This document shows, one piece after another, positions 24,744 through 32,770 of a DNA stretch of 64,000 nucleotides; position 1 is the stretch's first letter; each line of letters starts with the position of its first letter. The stretch is taken from assembly GCF_028128765.1 (NCBI RefSeq), contig NZ_LBJG01000085.1, forward strand, positions 1-64,000. The letters are read 5' to 3'. Under the pieces are notes generated by a model. That model did no database searches and was not told where the DNA came from. It saw nothing but the letters and a program-made list of their open reading frames with translations. Position numbers and translations under genes: made by a program. Source of the DNA: Bradyrhizobium sp. CCBAU 51627 (GTDB taxonomy: Bacteria; Pseudomonadota; Alphaproteobacteria; Rhizobiales; Xanthobacteraceae).

Positions 24744-26363
24744 ATGCAGGGTGGCGCGACAGGACTGGCCTATCGCGGTAGAACCGCCTCGATCGGCTTT
24801 GCTCATGGCCGGCTTGTCCGTGTCGACGCGGACACCAACGGCGAGCGTGTCGCGGGTAACCTCGCTGAAGAGGCGCTTGCCCTTCGCGCTGCAATTGACG
24901 CGGCAAGCGGGCAGATCGCGGATCTCGCCGGGATCGCCGGCGGCGAGGCTGCGCAGATTCTCGAATTCCAGGTCGCGCTGCTGGAGGACGAGGATTTCAT
25001 CGAAGCGATCTTCGCATCGATCGGCGATGGCGATCCGGCGGATGTCGCATGGCGTTCGGCACTCGACGCGCAGATCGCGGACTACAATTCGGCGGCGGAC
25101 GAATATCTGAAGGCACGCTCCTCGGACCTTGCAGATCTGCGCGACCGCGTGATCAACATTCTGCGGGGAGGCGAGGGTAAGGCCCTGAAAATTCCAAGCG
25201 GAGCCGTCGTCTGCGCCGACGATCTGCCGCCCTCGCGATTTCTGGAGATTGACTGGTCCGGCGGTGGCGGGCTCGCGCTCTTGCGCGGCAGTCCCACCAG
25301 CCACGTCGCGATGCTGGCGCGCGCGCGGGGCATCCCCATGGTCGTGCAGCTTGGCGCGATTCCCGATATCGGAGCCACCGCGCTGCTTGACGGCGAGGGC
25401 GCGACGCTCGAGCTCGATCCCAATGCGGAGCAGGTTCGCCTGTTCGAGAAGCGGCGCGAAAGCCATCGCAAGAGCAGGGCGTCTGCGCGCGCGATCCTGC
25501 GACGGCCGACAGCATCGTGGCGCGGCGAGCGGATCAAGCTGTTCATCAATATCCAGCGCGTCGACGATCTCGAGCACGCCGACGCGCAATATGCCGATGG
25601 GATCGGCCTCATGCGCACCGAGTTTCTGCTGACGGAGCGGGGCGGTTTGCCCGATGAGGAGACACAGTTTCAGGCTTACGATGCGGTGCTGCGTTGGGCC
25701 GACCAGCGCCCGGTCACCATTCGCACGTTTGACGCGGGCGGCGACAAGCCTATCGCCGGCTTCACGCTGGACGGCGAAGCCAATCCGTTCCTCGGAGTTC
25801 GGGGCTTGCGGCTTTGCCTGGCCCGGCCCGAGATCTTTGCCATTCAGCTCCGCGCGCTGGCACGGGCCGCCGTGCGCGGAAACCTCAAGGTCATGTTTCC
25901 GATGGTCACGTCTGCGGGTGAGCTCGAGGCGGGGCGGAAGCTGTTTGCCGATGTCGTGCAGCGCTTGCAGGCGGACGGGATTGCCGCGATGCTTCCCGAG
26001 CTGGGAATCATGGTCGAAGTCCCGGCGGCGGCCCTGGTGATCACGAGCTTCAAGGCCTCCTTCTTCTCAATCGGCTCGAACGATCTCGCGCAATATGTCC
26101 TTGCCTGCGATCGTTCCAATGGAGCGCTCGCCCCCTTGATGGACCCGCTGCATCCGGCGGTGCTCGAACTGATCGCTCGGACCGCCGAGCATGGGCGGCG
26201 CGCCGCGATCAGCGTCAGCCTCTGCGGCGACATGGCAGGCGATCCGCGCTGCCTTCCCGCATTACTGAACTGCGGCCTGCGTGAGCTCTCTGTGAATGCA
26301 TCGGCGCTCGCGCACATCAAGCAGACGATCGACCGGCTGAGCAGCGGAGGTGGCCTTGGCTGA
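24744..26363 (+). CDS. PTS Enzyme I (PEP-protein phosphotransferase) of the dha operon
   Basis: The 539-residue protein has the full EI layout: an HPr-binding N-domain, the phospho-histidine H187 in LRGSPTSHVAMLARA, and the PEP-binding barrel with GIGLMRTEFLL, TFDAGGDKPI, NPFLGVRG, MFPMVTSAGE and GSNDLAQYVLACDR. It lacks the GAF domain of EI-Ntr (ptsP at 54533-56800), so the window carries two different EI proteins. It phosphorylates the neighbouring HPr from PEP. The last 14 bases overlap the following HTH gene. Confidence 0.93.
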   Translation: MQGGATGLAYRGRTASIGFAHGRLVRVDADTNGERVAGNLAEEALALRAAIDAASGQIADLAGIAGGEAAQILEFQVALLEDEDFIEAIFASIGDGDPADVAWRSALDAQIADYNSAADEYLKARSSDLADLRDRVINILRGGEGKALKIPSGAVVCADDLPPSRFLEIDWSGGGGLALLRGSPTSHVAMLARARGIPMVVQLGAIPDIGATALLDGEGATLELDPNAEQVRLFEKRRESHRKSRASARAILRRPTASWRGERIKLFINIQRVDDLEHADAQYADGIGLMRTEFLLTERGGLPDEETQFQAYDAVLRWADQRPVTIRTFDAGGDKPIAGFTLDGEANPFLGVRGLRLCLARPEIFAIQLRALARAAVRGNLKVMFPMVTSAGELEAGRKLFADVVQRLQADGIAAMLPELGIMVEVPAAALVITSFKASFFSIGSNDLAQYVLACDRSNGALAPLMDPLHPAVLELIARTAEHGRRAAISVSLCGDMAGDPRCLPALLNCGLRELSVNASALAHIKQTIDRLSSGGGLG

Positions 26364-26778
26364 TACGGCGATCGACGAACCGGCGGAAGCCGGCGCTGTT
26401 GCGGTTTACAAACGGATCTTCAAGGAGGTGCTGGAGAGCCGCCCGTCGGGCATGCGGCTGCGTCTTGCGCATGCCATGGGGAAGAACCGCAGCTTCGTCA
26501 GCCAGATCAGCAACCCCGCTTATCCGGTGCCGATACCCGTGCAGCATCTCAACACGATCTTCGATGTCTGCCACTTCCCGCCGCAGGCGAAGTCCGCTTT
26601 TCTTCGCGCCTATGCGCGGGCGCATCCGCGTCGGATCGGCCGGTTGACCGAAGGATCGCACGAGCGGACCTTGACGCTGCACTTGCCGGATCTCGGCAGC
26701 GCCAAGCGGAACGCCGAGCTCGATGCGCTGCTCCAGGAATTCGCGCGGCGCTTGATTGCCATCATGAGGGAAAAATAA
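26350..26778 (+). CDS. HTH DNA-binding protein of the dha operon
   Basis: The 142-residue protein starts at a GTG (26350), or possibly at the TTG two codons later, overlapping the EI gene. It has a helix-turn-helix-like region MRLRLAHAMGKNRSFVSQIS near residues 35-54, reminiscent of XRE-type DNA-binding domains. A helical C-terminal part may serve dimerisation or ligand sensing. It sits between the EI gene and dhaK, and is the only regulator-like gene of the island. It is a candidate for control of the operon, perhaps through the repeat at 17502-17526. I do not recognise a named family. Confidence 0.7.
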   Translation: MALADTAIDEPAEAGAVAVYKRIFKEVLESRPSGMRLRLAHAMGKNRSFVSQISNPAYPVPIPVQHLNTIFDVCHFPPQAKSAFLRAYARAHPRRIGRLTEGSHERTLTLHLPDLGSAKRNAELDALLQEFARRLIAIMREK

Positions 26779-26813
26779 GGCGTGAGGCCAAAGGAAGAAG
26801 CGGGGAGGAGACA

Positions 26814-27797
26814 ATGAAGAAGTTCATCAATTCGGTCGACGGCGTGCTTGCGGAGAGCTTGGACGGGCTTGCGGCCGCACATGCCGATCTCGTCGCGCTT
26901 GGGCCGGAGCGGAAATTCGTTCAGCGCCGTGAGCTGAACTCGAAGAAGGTCGCACTCGTTTCGGGTGGCGGCAGCGGGCATGAGCCGCTGCATGCGGGCT
27001 TCGTCGGCTATGGCATGCTCGACGCCGCCTGTCCGGGACAGGTCTTCACGTCGCCGACGCCGGACCAGATCGTCGAGGCCGCCCAGGCGGTTGCCGGTGA
27101 AGCCGGCGTGCTGTTCATCGTGAAGAACTATGCAGGCGACCGCATGAATTTCGAGATGGCCGCTGAGATCGCCGAAGGCCGCACTGCCACCATCGTGACC
27201 GACGACGACGTCGCGGTCGAGAACTCGACACACACCATCGGGCGCCGCGGCGTGGCGGGCACATTGATCGTCGAGAAGATCGTCGGCGCGGCGGCCGAGA
27301 AGGGCGCCGACCTCGAGGGCTGCGTTGCGCTCGGCGAGCGCGTCAACGCGCGCACGCGCTCGATGGGGGTGGCGCTGACGAGCTGCACTGTGCCTGCCGC
27401 AGGCACGCCGACCTTCTCGCTCGGCGAGGACGAGATGGAGGTTGGTGTCGGCATTCACGGTGAGCCGGGACGGCGCCGGGTCAAGCTGGAGCAGGCCGAC
27501 GCGATCGCGGACGAGATGACGACGGCCATCGCGCAGGATCTCAACGCGCGCGACGGGGCAGAAGCCCTCTTGCTCGTCAACGGATTTGGCGGAACGCCGA
27601 CGATCGAGCTCTATCTGATGTACAATGCGGCGCGCCGACTGCTCGAAAAGCGCGGTTTGCGCATTGCTCGCTCGCTGGTCGGCAGCTTCGTCACCTCGCT
27701 GGACATGGCCGGGTGCTCGCTCACCGTGAGCGTGCTCGATAGTGAGACCGCGGCGCTCTGGGACCATCCCGTGCGCACGGCCGCGTTGAAATGGTGA
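26814..27797 (+). CDS. dhaK: DhaK, dihydroxyacetone-binding subunit of the kinase
   Basis: The 327-residue protein has the DhaK signatures SGGGSGHEPLHAGFVGYGM (50-68) and VGVGIHGEPG, whose H215 forms the covalent hemiaminal with dihydroxyacetone. It lacks the C-terminal L domain of ATP-dependent kinases, confirming the PEP-dependent type together with DhaL and DhaM. The product is dihydroxyacetone phosphate, which enters glycolysis or gluconeogenesis. The gene is last in the operon, with GGGGAGGAGAC before the ATG and a terminator at 27910-27940. Confidence 0.94.
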   Translation: MKKFINSVDGVLAESLDGLAAAHADLVALGPERKFVQRRELNSKKVALVSGGGSGHEPLHAGFVGYGMLDAACPGQVFTSPTPDQIVEAAQAVAGEAGVLFIVKNYAGDRMNFEMAAEIAEGRTATIVTDDDVAVENSTHTIGRRGVAGTLIVEKIVGAAAEKGADLEGCVALGERVNARTRSMGVALTSCTVPAAGTPTFSLGEDEMEVGVGIHGEPGRRRVKLEQADAIADEMTTAIAQDLNARDGAEALLLVNGFGGTPTIELYLMYNAARRLLEKRGLRIARSLVGSFVTSLDMAGCSLTVSVLDSETAALWDHPVRTAALKW

Positions 27798-27909
27798 CCG
27801 CGGCCGCGAATGGCCTTTGACTTTTTCCGATCGCGCATCGGTTGACGATCAGCCGAGGCCACGCCTCGCGTATGCACCGGGAATCTTCCGGTTCACCCTC
27901 CCTGAAACT

Positions 27910-27940
27910 TGCCGTGTCCCTCGGGCACGGCATTCTTTTA
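27910..27940 (+). terminator. Rho-independent terminator after dhaK
   Basis: TGCCGTG (27910-27916) pairs with CACGGCA (27926-27932). An additional CCC/GGG pairing lies inside with one bulged base, and TTCTTTT follows directly. It lies 112 bp after the dhaK stop and ends the island operon. Confidence 0.75.
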
Positions 27941-28218
27941 CGTGCCGAGTAGAGAGCTATCTCCCGTCGGTCCGATGCCCCTGACGCTCTATTGAGGCAT
28001 TTCCTGAATTGCGCTCACGTTGTGGCGCATGTGGCGTACCCTCGTAGCGTTGGATCAATGCTGATTTCCTTGCCAAAGCTGCTTCTTGGTTTCGGTTGAA
28101 TGTGCGTCGCACTTGGCGTTTTCTTTGTGTCGCTCGTGCTGCGATGAGAGTGGAGGGAGGAATGGCTCCAGCGACAAAGCGCCAATTTTCCGAGGCGACT
28201 GAGTGAACGTCGCCGTTC

Positions 28219-28255
28219 GTGTGCACTCGGGCTTCCGCGTGCACAATGTGTGCAT
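28219..28255 (+). repeat. GTGTGCAC-type repeats just inside attR
   Basis: GTGTGCAC is at 28219-28226, CGTGCAC ends at 28244, and GTGTGCAT is at 28248-28255, all in the same direction. The same octamer occurs twice just inside the left att copy (16919-16937). They may be integrase arm sites, which is an inference. Confidence 0.4.
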
Positions 28256-28400
28256 GGAGAATGCAGATTGGGCGTCTTGGCTTCCAGCAGGGGGATATGA
28301 TTCTGGAAAAAAGCAAAATATATCAAAGCTGGGTCGCGCTGGATTTCCCAATCGGTCCAATCCGTTATGGGATTGGGTGGAGACAGAATAGATCAATGAA

Positions 28401-29384
28401 ATGAATGACTTGCGCTATCTATTTTCCGTCGCCCCCATGATGGACTGGACGGACCGGCATTGCCGGGTGTTCCACCGCCATCTGTCCCGGCGGGCGTTGC
28501 TTTATACGGAAATGCTGACCACAGGGGCCATCATTCATGGTGACCGGGAGCGGCTGCTTGGGTTCGACGCGATGGAGCATCCTGTCGCGCTTCAGCTCGG
28601 CGGGTCGGACCCCGGCGAGCTGGCGAGGGCGGCGCGGATCGGCGAAGAGTTCGGCTATGACGAGATCAACCTCAATGTCGGCTGCCCGTCCGATCGCGTG
28701 AAGGATGGCCGCTTTGGCGCCTGCCTGATGGCGGAGCCGGAACTCGTGGCGAGGTGCGTCGAGGCGATGAAGGGCGCGGTCGCCATTCCCGTCACCGTCA
28801 AGTGCCGCATCGGCATCGATGCTCAGGATCCGGAAGTCGCGCTGGACACGCTCGCGCGCGCGGTGGTCGCCGCCGGCTGCGATGCGCTGATCGTGCATGC
28901 CCGAAAGGCCTGGCTCAACGGCCTGTCGCCCAGGGAGAATCGCGACATCCCGCCGCTGGACTATGATCGCGTCTACCGGCTCAAGCGTGCGATGCCCGAC
29001 GTTCCGGTCATCATCAACGGCGGTGTTCTGACCCTCGACGAGGCGAAAGCGCATCTTGCCCATGTCGACGGCGTCATGCTTGGTCGTGCCGCCTATCAGG
29101 AGCCGTGGCGGCTGCTGTCGGTCGATTCCGACATTTTCGGCGAGGCGGCACCGCACGCCACGATGCAGGACGCATTCGAGGCAATGATGCCCTACATCGA
29201 AGCGCAGCTTGTCCGCGGCACGCGGCTGCATGCCATCACCCGGCATTTCGTCGGTGCATTCCACGCAGTGCCTGGGGCGCGCGCTTTTCGCCGTCATCTT
29301 GCCGAGCACGGTACAGGCCCGGGGGCAAATCTGACTGTATTGAGAGATGCGATCGCCAAACTCGCGCTCAGACAGGCCGCCTAG
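28401..29384 (+). CDS. dusA: DusA, tRNA-dihydrouridine synthase A
   Basis: The 327-residue flavoprotein has the DusA hallmarks FSVAPMMDWTDRHCR (9-23), ALQLGGSDPGELARAA, the catalytic cysteine in NLNVGCPSDRVKDGRFGA (about 94-111), HARKAWLNGLSPREN and INGG. It reduces uridines 20/20a in the D-loop of tRNAs. The first dozen codons and the upstream region appear to have been supplied by the inserted element, because a second, diverged copy of the dusA start lies at 16842-16881. The gene remains intact. Its promoter is probably now island-derived. Confidence 0.95.
   Translation: MNDLRYLFSVAPMMDWTDRHCRVFHRHLSRRALLYTEMLTTGAIIHGDRERLLGFDAMEHPVALQLGGSDPGELARAARIGEEFGYDEINLNVGCPSDRVKDGRFGACLMAEPELVARCVEAMKGAVAIPVTVKCRIGIDAQDPEVALDTLARAVVAAGCDALIVHARKAWLNGLSPRENRDIPPLDYDRVYRLKRAMPDVPVIINGGVLTLDEAKAHLAHVDGVMLGRAAYQEPWRLLSVDSDIFGEAAPHATMQDAFEAMMPYIEAQLVRGTRLHAITRHFVGAFHAVPGARAFRRHLAEHGTGPGANLTVLRDAIAKLALRQAA
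28434..28449 (+). repeat. Right dusA-type attachment site (attR candidate)
   Basis: CCCATGATGGACTGGA lies inside dusA, encoding the APMMDW part of its N-terminus, and is repeated exactly at 16866-16881 in the same orientation, 11.57 kb upstream. It marks the right junction of the putative island. Confidence 0.7.
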
Positions 29385-29601
29385 CGCACCGTTCCTGGCT
29401 TCGAAGACTTCGATCCTCGGCGATTGTCCTGTTTCGCGAGAGTGGCATTTTCGCTCAACGACCCAGGCGGCCAGCTGAAAGAGTGCAGGCGGAGCATCGC
29501 CTCTGACCGGGGTGCGGCGCCAGCGCGCCATGCAGAAACGCACCTGTACAGGGTCGCATGGCCTTCGTAACTTTCGCCGCGCAATTTCAGGAGATGGGGA
29601 C

Positions 29602-31167
29602 GTGGCAAGGAAGACGGCGAAGAAGCAAAGCGTTTCGAAGAAAGCAGCGAAAACCTCGAGCAAGAAGAGCCCAGTCCGCAAGCGGGCCGTCGCCAAGACG
29701 GCAAAGAAAATCGCGGCGCCGGCTCGCAAATCCGCGGCGGTACGCCGTCCCAGAGGGCCGGCCTGGCAATGGTCGGCGGTAGAAACCGCGGCGGCGATCC
29801 GCTCCGGCGCAATCTCCGCGGTGGAAACCGTCGAGGCGCATCTGGAGCGGATGCATGCCGTCAATCCGAGGCTGAATGCGGTCGTCGTCGATCTCGGTGA
29901 GGAAGCGCTGACGGCGGCGCATGCGGCCGACAAGCAGCGCGCCAGGGGCGGCGAACTCGGTCTCCTGCACGGCGTGCCCGTGACCATCAAGGAGAACGTC
30001 GACTATGAGGGCCGGCCCAATTTCAACGGCGTTCCCGCCAACAAGAATCTCATCGCGCCATCGGATTCGCCTGTTGTCCGCAACCTGAAGAAATCAGGCG
30101 CGATCGTCATTGGTCTCACTAACACGTCGGAATTCTCGTTCCGCGGCTTCACCGATAATCCGCTGCATGGGCTGACGCTCAATCCCTGGGACCCTGATAT
30201 CACCTGCGGCGGCTCCTCGGGCGGTGCGGGTTCGGCGGTCGCCGCCGGCATCGGTACCATCGCCCATGGCAACGATATCGGTGGCTCGCTGCGCTGGCCG
30301 GCGCATTGCAATGGTGTTGCCACCATCAAGCCGACGCAGGGCCGCATTCCCGCTTTCAACGCAAGCGCAACGGCGGAGCGGCCGATGCTGGCGCACCTGA
30401 TGTCGGCGCAGGGGCCGCTCGCCCGCCACGTCTCGGACGTCCGTTTGGCGCTCGAGGTGATGAGCCAGCGCGATCCGCGCGATCCCTGGTGGGTGCCGGC
30501 GCCGCTGACCGGGCCGAAGCCGAAGGGTCCGATCAAGGTCGCGTTGGCCAGGATACCCGAAGACATGGAGGTCGATCCGGCGGTTAGCGCTGCGCTCCGC
30601 CAGGCCGCCGATCATCTGGAGCGATCCGGCTATCGCGTCAGCGAGGTCGAGGTGCCCGACATCAACGGCGTCTGGCAGACCTGGTGCGACATCATCACCA
30701 ACGAGACGGTGGTGATGCAGGAGGCCGGCATGCTGAAGGTCACATCGGAGGACTTCCACAAGGCGTGGAGCGGGATGAAGACCAAGGCCAATGTCCTCGA
30801 TCTCAAGGCCTGGATGCAGGCGACGGCCGCCCGCAACGGCCATATCCGCGCCTGGCAGATGTTCTTCGAGGAGTATCCGGTGGTGCTGGCGCCGACAACG
30901 GTGAAGCCGACGCCGGGGCCGCGCGAGGACACCGTCAGCGCCGAGCGCGTGCAGGAAATCTTCTGGGGTGAAATCCGCTTCATCTCCGCGATCAACGTGC
31001 TGGGCCTGCCCGGCGCGGTGGTGCCCGTGGCCGTGCACGACGGCAAGCCGATCGGCGTGCAACTCATCGCGGGCCGCTACCGCGAGGATCTGGCTCTGGA
31101 TGCGGCCGCGGCGATCGAAAAGCGCGCCGGCGTGCTGGCACACCGGCTCTGGGAAATGATGGCCTGA
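29602..31167 (+). CDS. Amidase-signature enzyme with histone-like N-terminal tail
   Basis: I start at the GTG at 29602 (MARKTAKKQ), which follows AGGAGATGGGGAC. This gives 521 residues. Residues 1-54 are almost only Lys, Ala, Ser, Arg and Pro (for example VAKTAKKIAAPARK), resembling the basic repeat tail of bacterial H1-like histones. The amidase domain follows with the Ser-cisSer-Lys triad: Lys in HGVPVTIKENVDY, Ser in CGGSSGGAGSAVAAG, and GNDIGGSLRWPAH. Substrate specificity is unknown. A typical amidase of this family starts near residue 55, so the tail is an addition. It could bind DNA or RNA or polyanionic surfaces. Confidence 0.85.
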   Translation: MARKTAKKQSVSKKAAKTSSKKSPVRKRAVAKTAKKIAAPARKSAAVRRPRGPAWQWSAVETAAAIRSGAISAVETVEAHLERMHAVNPRLNAVVVDLGEEALTAAHAADKQRARGGELGLLHGVPVTIKENVDYEGRPNFNGVPANKNLIAPSDSPVVRNLKKSGAIVIGLTNTSEFSFRGFTDNPLHGLTLNPWDPDITCGGSSGGAGSAVAAGIGTIAHGNDIGGSLRWPAHCNGVATIKPTQGRIPAFNASATAERPMLAHLMSAQGPLARHVSDVRLALEVMSQRDPRDPWWVPAPLTGPKPKGPIKVALARIPEDMEVDPAVSAALRQAADHLERSGYRVSEVEVPDINGVWQTWCDIITNETVVMQEAGMLKVTSEDFHKAWSGMKTKANVLDLKAWMQATAARNGHIRAWQMFFEEYPVVLAPTTVKPTPGPREDTVSAERVQEIFWGEIRFISAINVLGLPGAVVPVAVHDGKPIGVQLIAGRYREDLALDAAAAIEKRAGVLAHRLWEMMA

Positions 31168-31205
31168 TCTGGCGCAGCCATCCCGGAGCATTGCAATTTG
31201 CGGCA

Positions 31206-31233
31206 ATGACGATCTCGCGGGCGAGATCGTCAT
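31206..31233. terminator. Long perfect inverted repeat after the amidase gene
   Basis: ATGACGATCTCGC (31206-31218) is followed after GG by its exact complement GCGAGATCGTCAT (31221-31233), a 13-bp stem. It lies 38 bp after the amidase stop. There is no strong T-run, so it may be an mRNA-end hairpin rather than a classical terminator. Confidence 0.5.
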
Positions 31234-31354
31234 CCACTTTCGGCCCGCTGGCGTCCCTGACGATATCGGCTGGACAGTTAATCCAAATTGACTCAAATTT
31301 TAGCCAATTCACCAACAACCATTAGGGTTACTTCCTCGATCTCTAAGCGAATTA

Positions 31355-31449
31355 TTGTCCGCTTTACCACCCACCTCTAACAGGGAAACGGCGGACAACG
31401 CACATGCCTCATACAGGCCAATAAGTGCGGCCCGCGTCCCACGCGGAGG
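31355..31449 (+). promoter_or_regulatory. Structured leader of metY-metA, possible RNA regulator
   Basis: Three successive hairpins can be drawn in the 100 bases before metY. TTGTCCGC (31355-31362) pairs with GCGGACAA (31391-31398). CGCAC (31399-31403) plus GCCT (31406-31409) pair with AGGC (31415-31418) plus GTGCG (31425-31429). CCGCGT (31432-31437) pairs with ACGCGG (31441-31446). The last stem touches the ribosome site AGGTGG (31447-31452), so it could hide it. Methionine genes in this class of bacteria are often under S-adenosylmethionine riboswitches, but I could not match a known consensus. Confidence 0.45.
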
Positions 31450-31456
31450 TGGTACG

Positions 31457-32758
31457 ATGCGCAACGAGACGATCGCTATTCACGCCGGCTACGAGCCCGA
31501 AGCCACCACGCACGCAGTCGCCGTGCCGATCTACCAGACCGCGGCCTACGCCTTCGACAGCGCCGACCACGGCGCAGCGCTCTTCAACCTCGAGGCCGAA
31601 GGCTTTCGCTACAGCCGCATCGCCAATCCCACCAGCGCCGTGCTGGAGAAGCGTATCGCCCAGCTCGAAGGCGGTGTCGGCGCGCTTGCGGTTGCAACCG
31701 GCCAGGCCGCGCTGCATTTCGCCTTCGTCAATGTGGCCGACCACGGCGGCAATATCGTCTCCGTGCCGCAGCTCTACGGCACCACGCACACGCTGCTCTC
31801 CCACATCCTACCGCGGCAGGGCATTACGGGCCGCTTCGCCGAGAGCGACGCGCCTGATGCGATTGCAAAGCTGATCGACGAGAACACCCGCGCGGTGTTC
31901 GCCGAGACCATCGGCAACCCCGCCGGCAATGTCTGCGACATCGAGGCGCTGGCGAAAATTGCGCATGCGCATGGTGTGCCGCTGATCGTCGACAACACGG
32001 TCGCAACGCCCATCCTGCTCAAGCCGTTTGACTACGGCGCCGACATCGCCGTGCATTCGTTGACCAAATTCCTGGGCGGTCACGGCACCACGCTCGGCGG
32101 CGCGATCGTCGATTCCGGAAATTTTCCCTGGGCCAGGCATGCCGAGCGTTTCCCGGCCTACAACAAGCCGGATGCCTCCTATCACGGCCTCGTCTATGCC
32201 GAGCGCTTCGGCAGGACCGCCTATATCGAGCGCGCGCGCAGCGTCTATCAGCGCACGATGGGCTCGGTGCTGTCACCGTTCAATGCGTTCCTGCTGCTTC
32301 AGGGCATCGAGACCGTGGCGCTGCGCATGGAGCGCCACGTCGAGAACGCCCGCAAGGTCGCCGAATTCCTTCGCAAGGACCCGCGCGTGGCCTGGGTCAA
32401 TTACACCGGCTTTCCGGACAGCCCCTATTATCCGCTGGTCCAAAAGTATCTCAACGGCAACGCCTCTTCGCTGTTCACCTTCGGCATCAAAGGCGGGATG
32501 GAGGCCGGCAAAACCTTCTATGACGCGCTGAAGCTGATCACGCGCCTTGTCAACATCGGCGACGCCAAGTCGCTGGCCTGCCATCCAGCCTCGACCACGC
32601 ACCGCCAGATGTCGCCGGAGCAGCAGCGCACAGCCGGTGTGCTGCCGGAGACCATCCGCCTCTCGATCGGTATCGAGCATGCGGCCGATATCATCGAGGA
32701 CATCGACCAGGCACTGGAAAAAGCCTGCCCGGCCGCACGCCTTCAGGCCGCGGAGTAG
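31457..32758 (+). CDS. metY: O-acetylhomoserine (thiol)-lyase, MetY type
   Basis: The 433-residue protein starts at the ATG at 31457 (MRNETIAIHAGYEPE) after GGAGGTGG. It is a Cys/Met-metabolism PLP enzyme with FRYSRIANPTSAVLEKRIA, the PLP lysine in VHSLTKFLGGHGTTLGG and the C-terminal SLACHPASTTH stretch typical of O-acetylhomoserine sulfhydrylases. It makes homocysteine directly from sulfide and an activated homoserine. The next gene, 12 bp away, encodes the matching homoserine acyltransferase. Sulfide from assimilation would be fixed here. Confidence 0.92.
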   Translation: MRNETIAIHAGYEPEATTHAVAVPIYQTAAYAFDSADHGAALFNLEAEGFRYSRIANPTSAVLEKRIAQLEGGVGALAVATGQAALHFAFVNVADHGGNIVSVPQLYGTTHTLLSHILPRQGITGRFAESDAPDAIAKLIDENTRAVFAETIGNPAGNVCDIEALAKIAHAHGVPLIVDNTVATPILLKPFDYGADIAVHSLTKFLGGHGTTLGGAIVDSGNFPWARHAERFPAYNKPDASYHGLVYAERFGRTAYIERARSVYQRTMGSVLSPFNAFLLLQGIETVALRMERHVENARKVAEFLRKDPRVAWVNYTGFPDSPYYPLVQKYLNGNASSLFTFGIKGGMEAGKTFYDALKLITRLVNIGDAKSLACHPASTTHRQMSPEQQRTAGVLPETIRLSIGIEHAADIIEDIDQALEKACPAARLQAAE

Positions 32759-32770
32759 GCAACCGGGCCG

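Larger units (their letters stand above)
27798..28400. other. 603-bp non-coding stretch at the right end of the dusA island
   Basis: The stretch holds the terminator after dhaK, GTGTGCAC-type repeats (28219-28255), an AT-rich part from about 28060 to 28400 and the new upstream region of dusA. No intact integrase or excisionase is present. Open frames on the minus strand here have no family resemblance I can name. This is the expected place of the integrase in dusA-targeting islands, so a deletion is likely. Confidence 0.45.

Noticed and set aside
27957..28396. A possible integrase remnant at the right end of the island
   Set aside because: The minus-strand frames here show none of the tyrosine recombinase residues (R...H-x-x-R...Y) and no family resemblance.
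31250..31456. SAM-II riboswitch upstream of metY
   Set aside because: A partial GGCTAAAA-like string appears only on the opposite strand near 31305, and the conserved core and pseudoknot could not be placed. The leader is reported only as structured.
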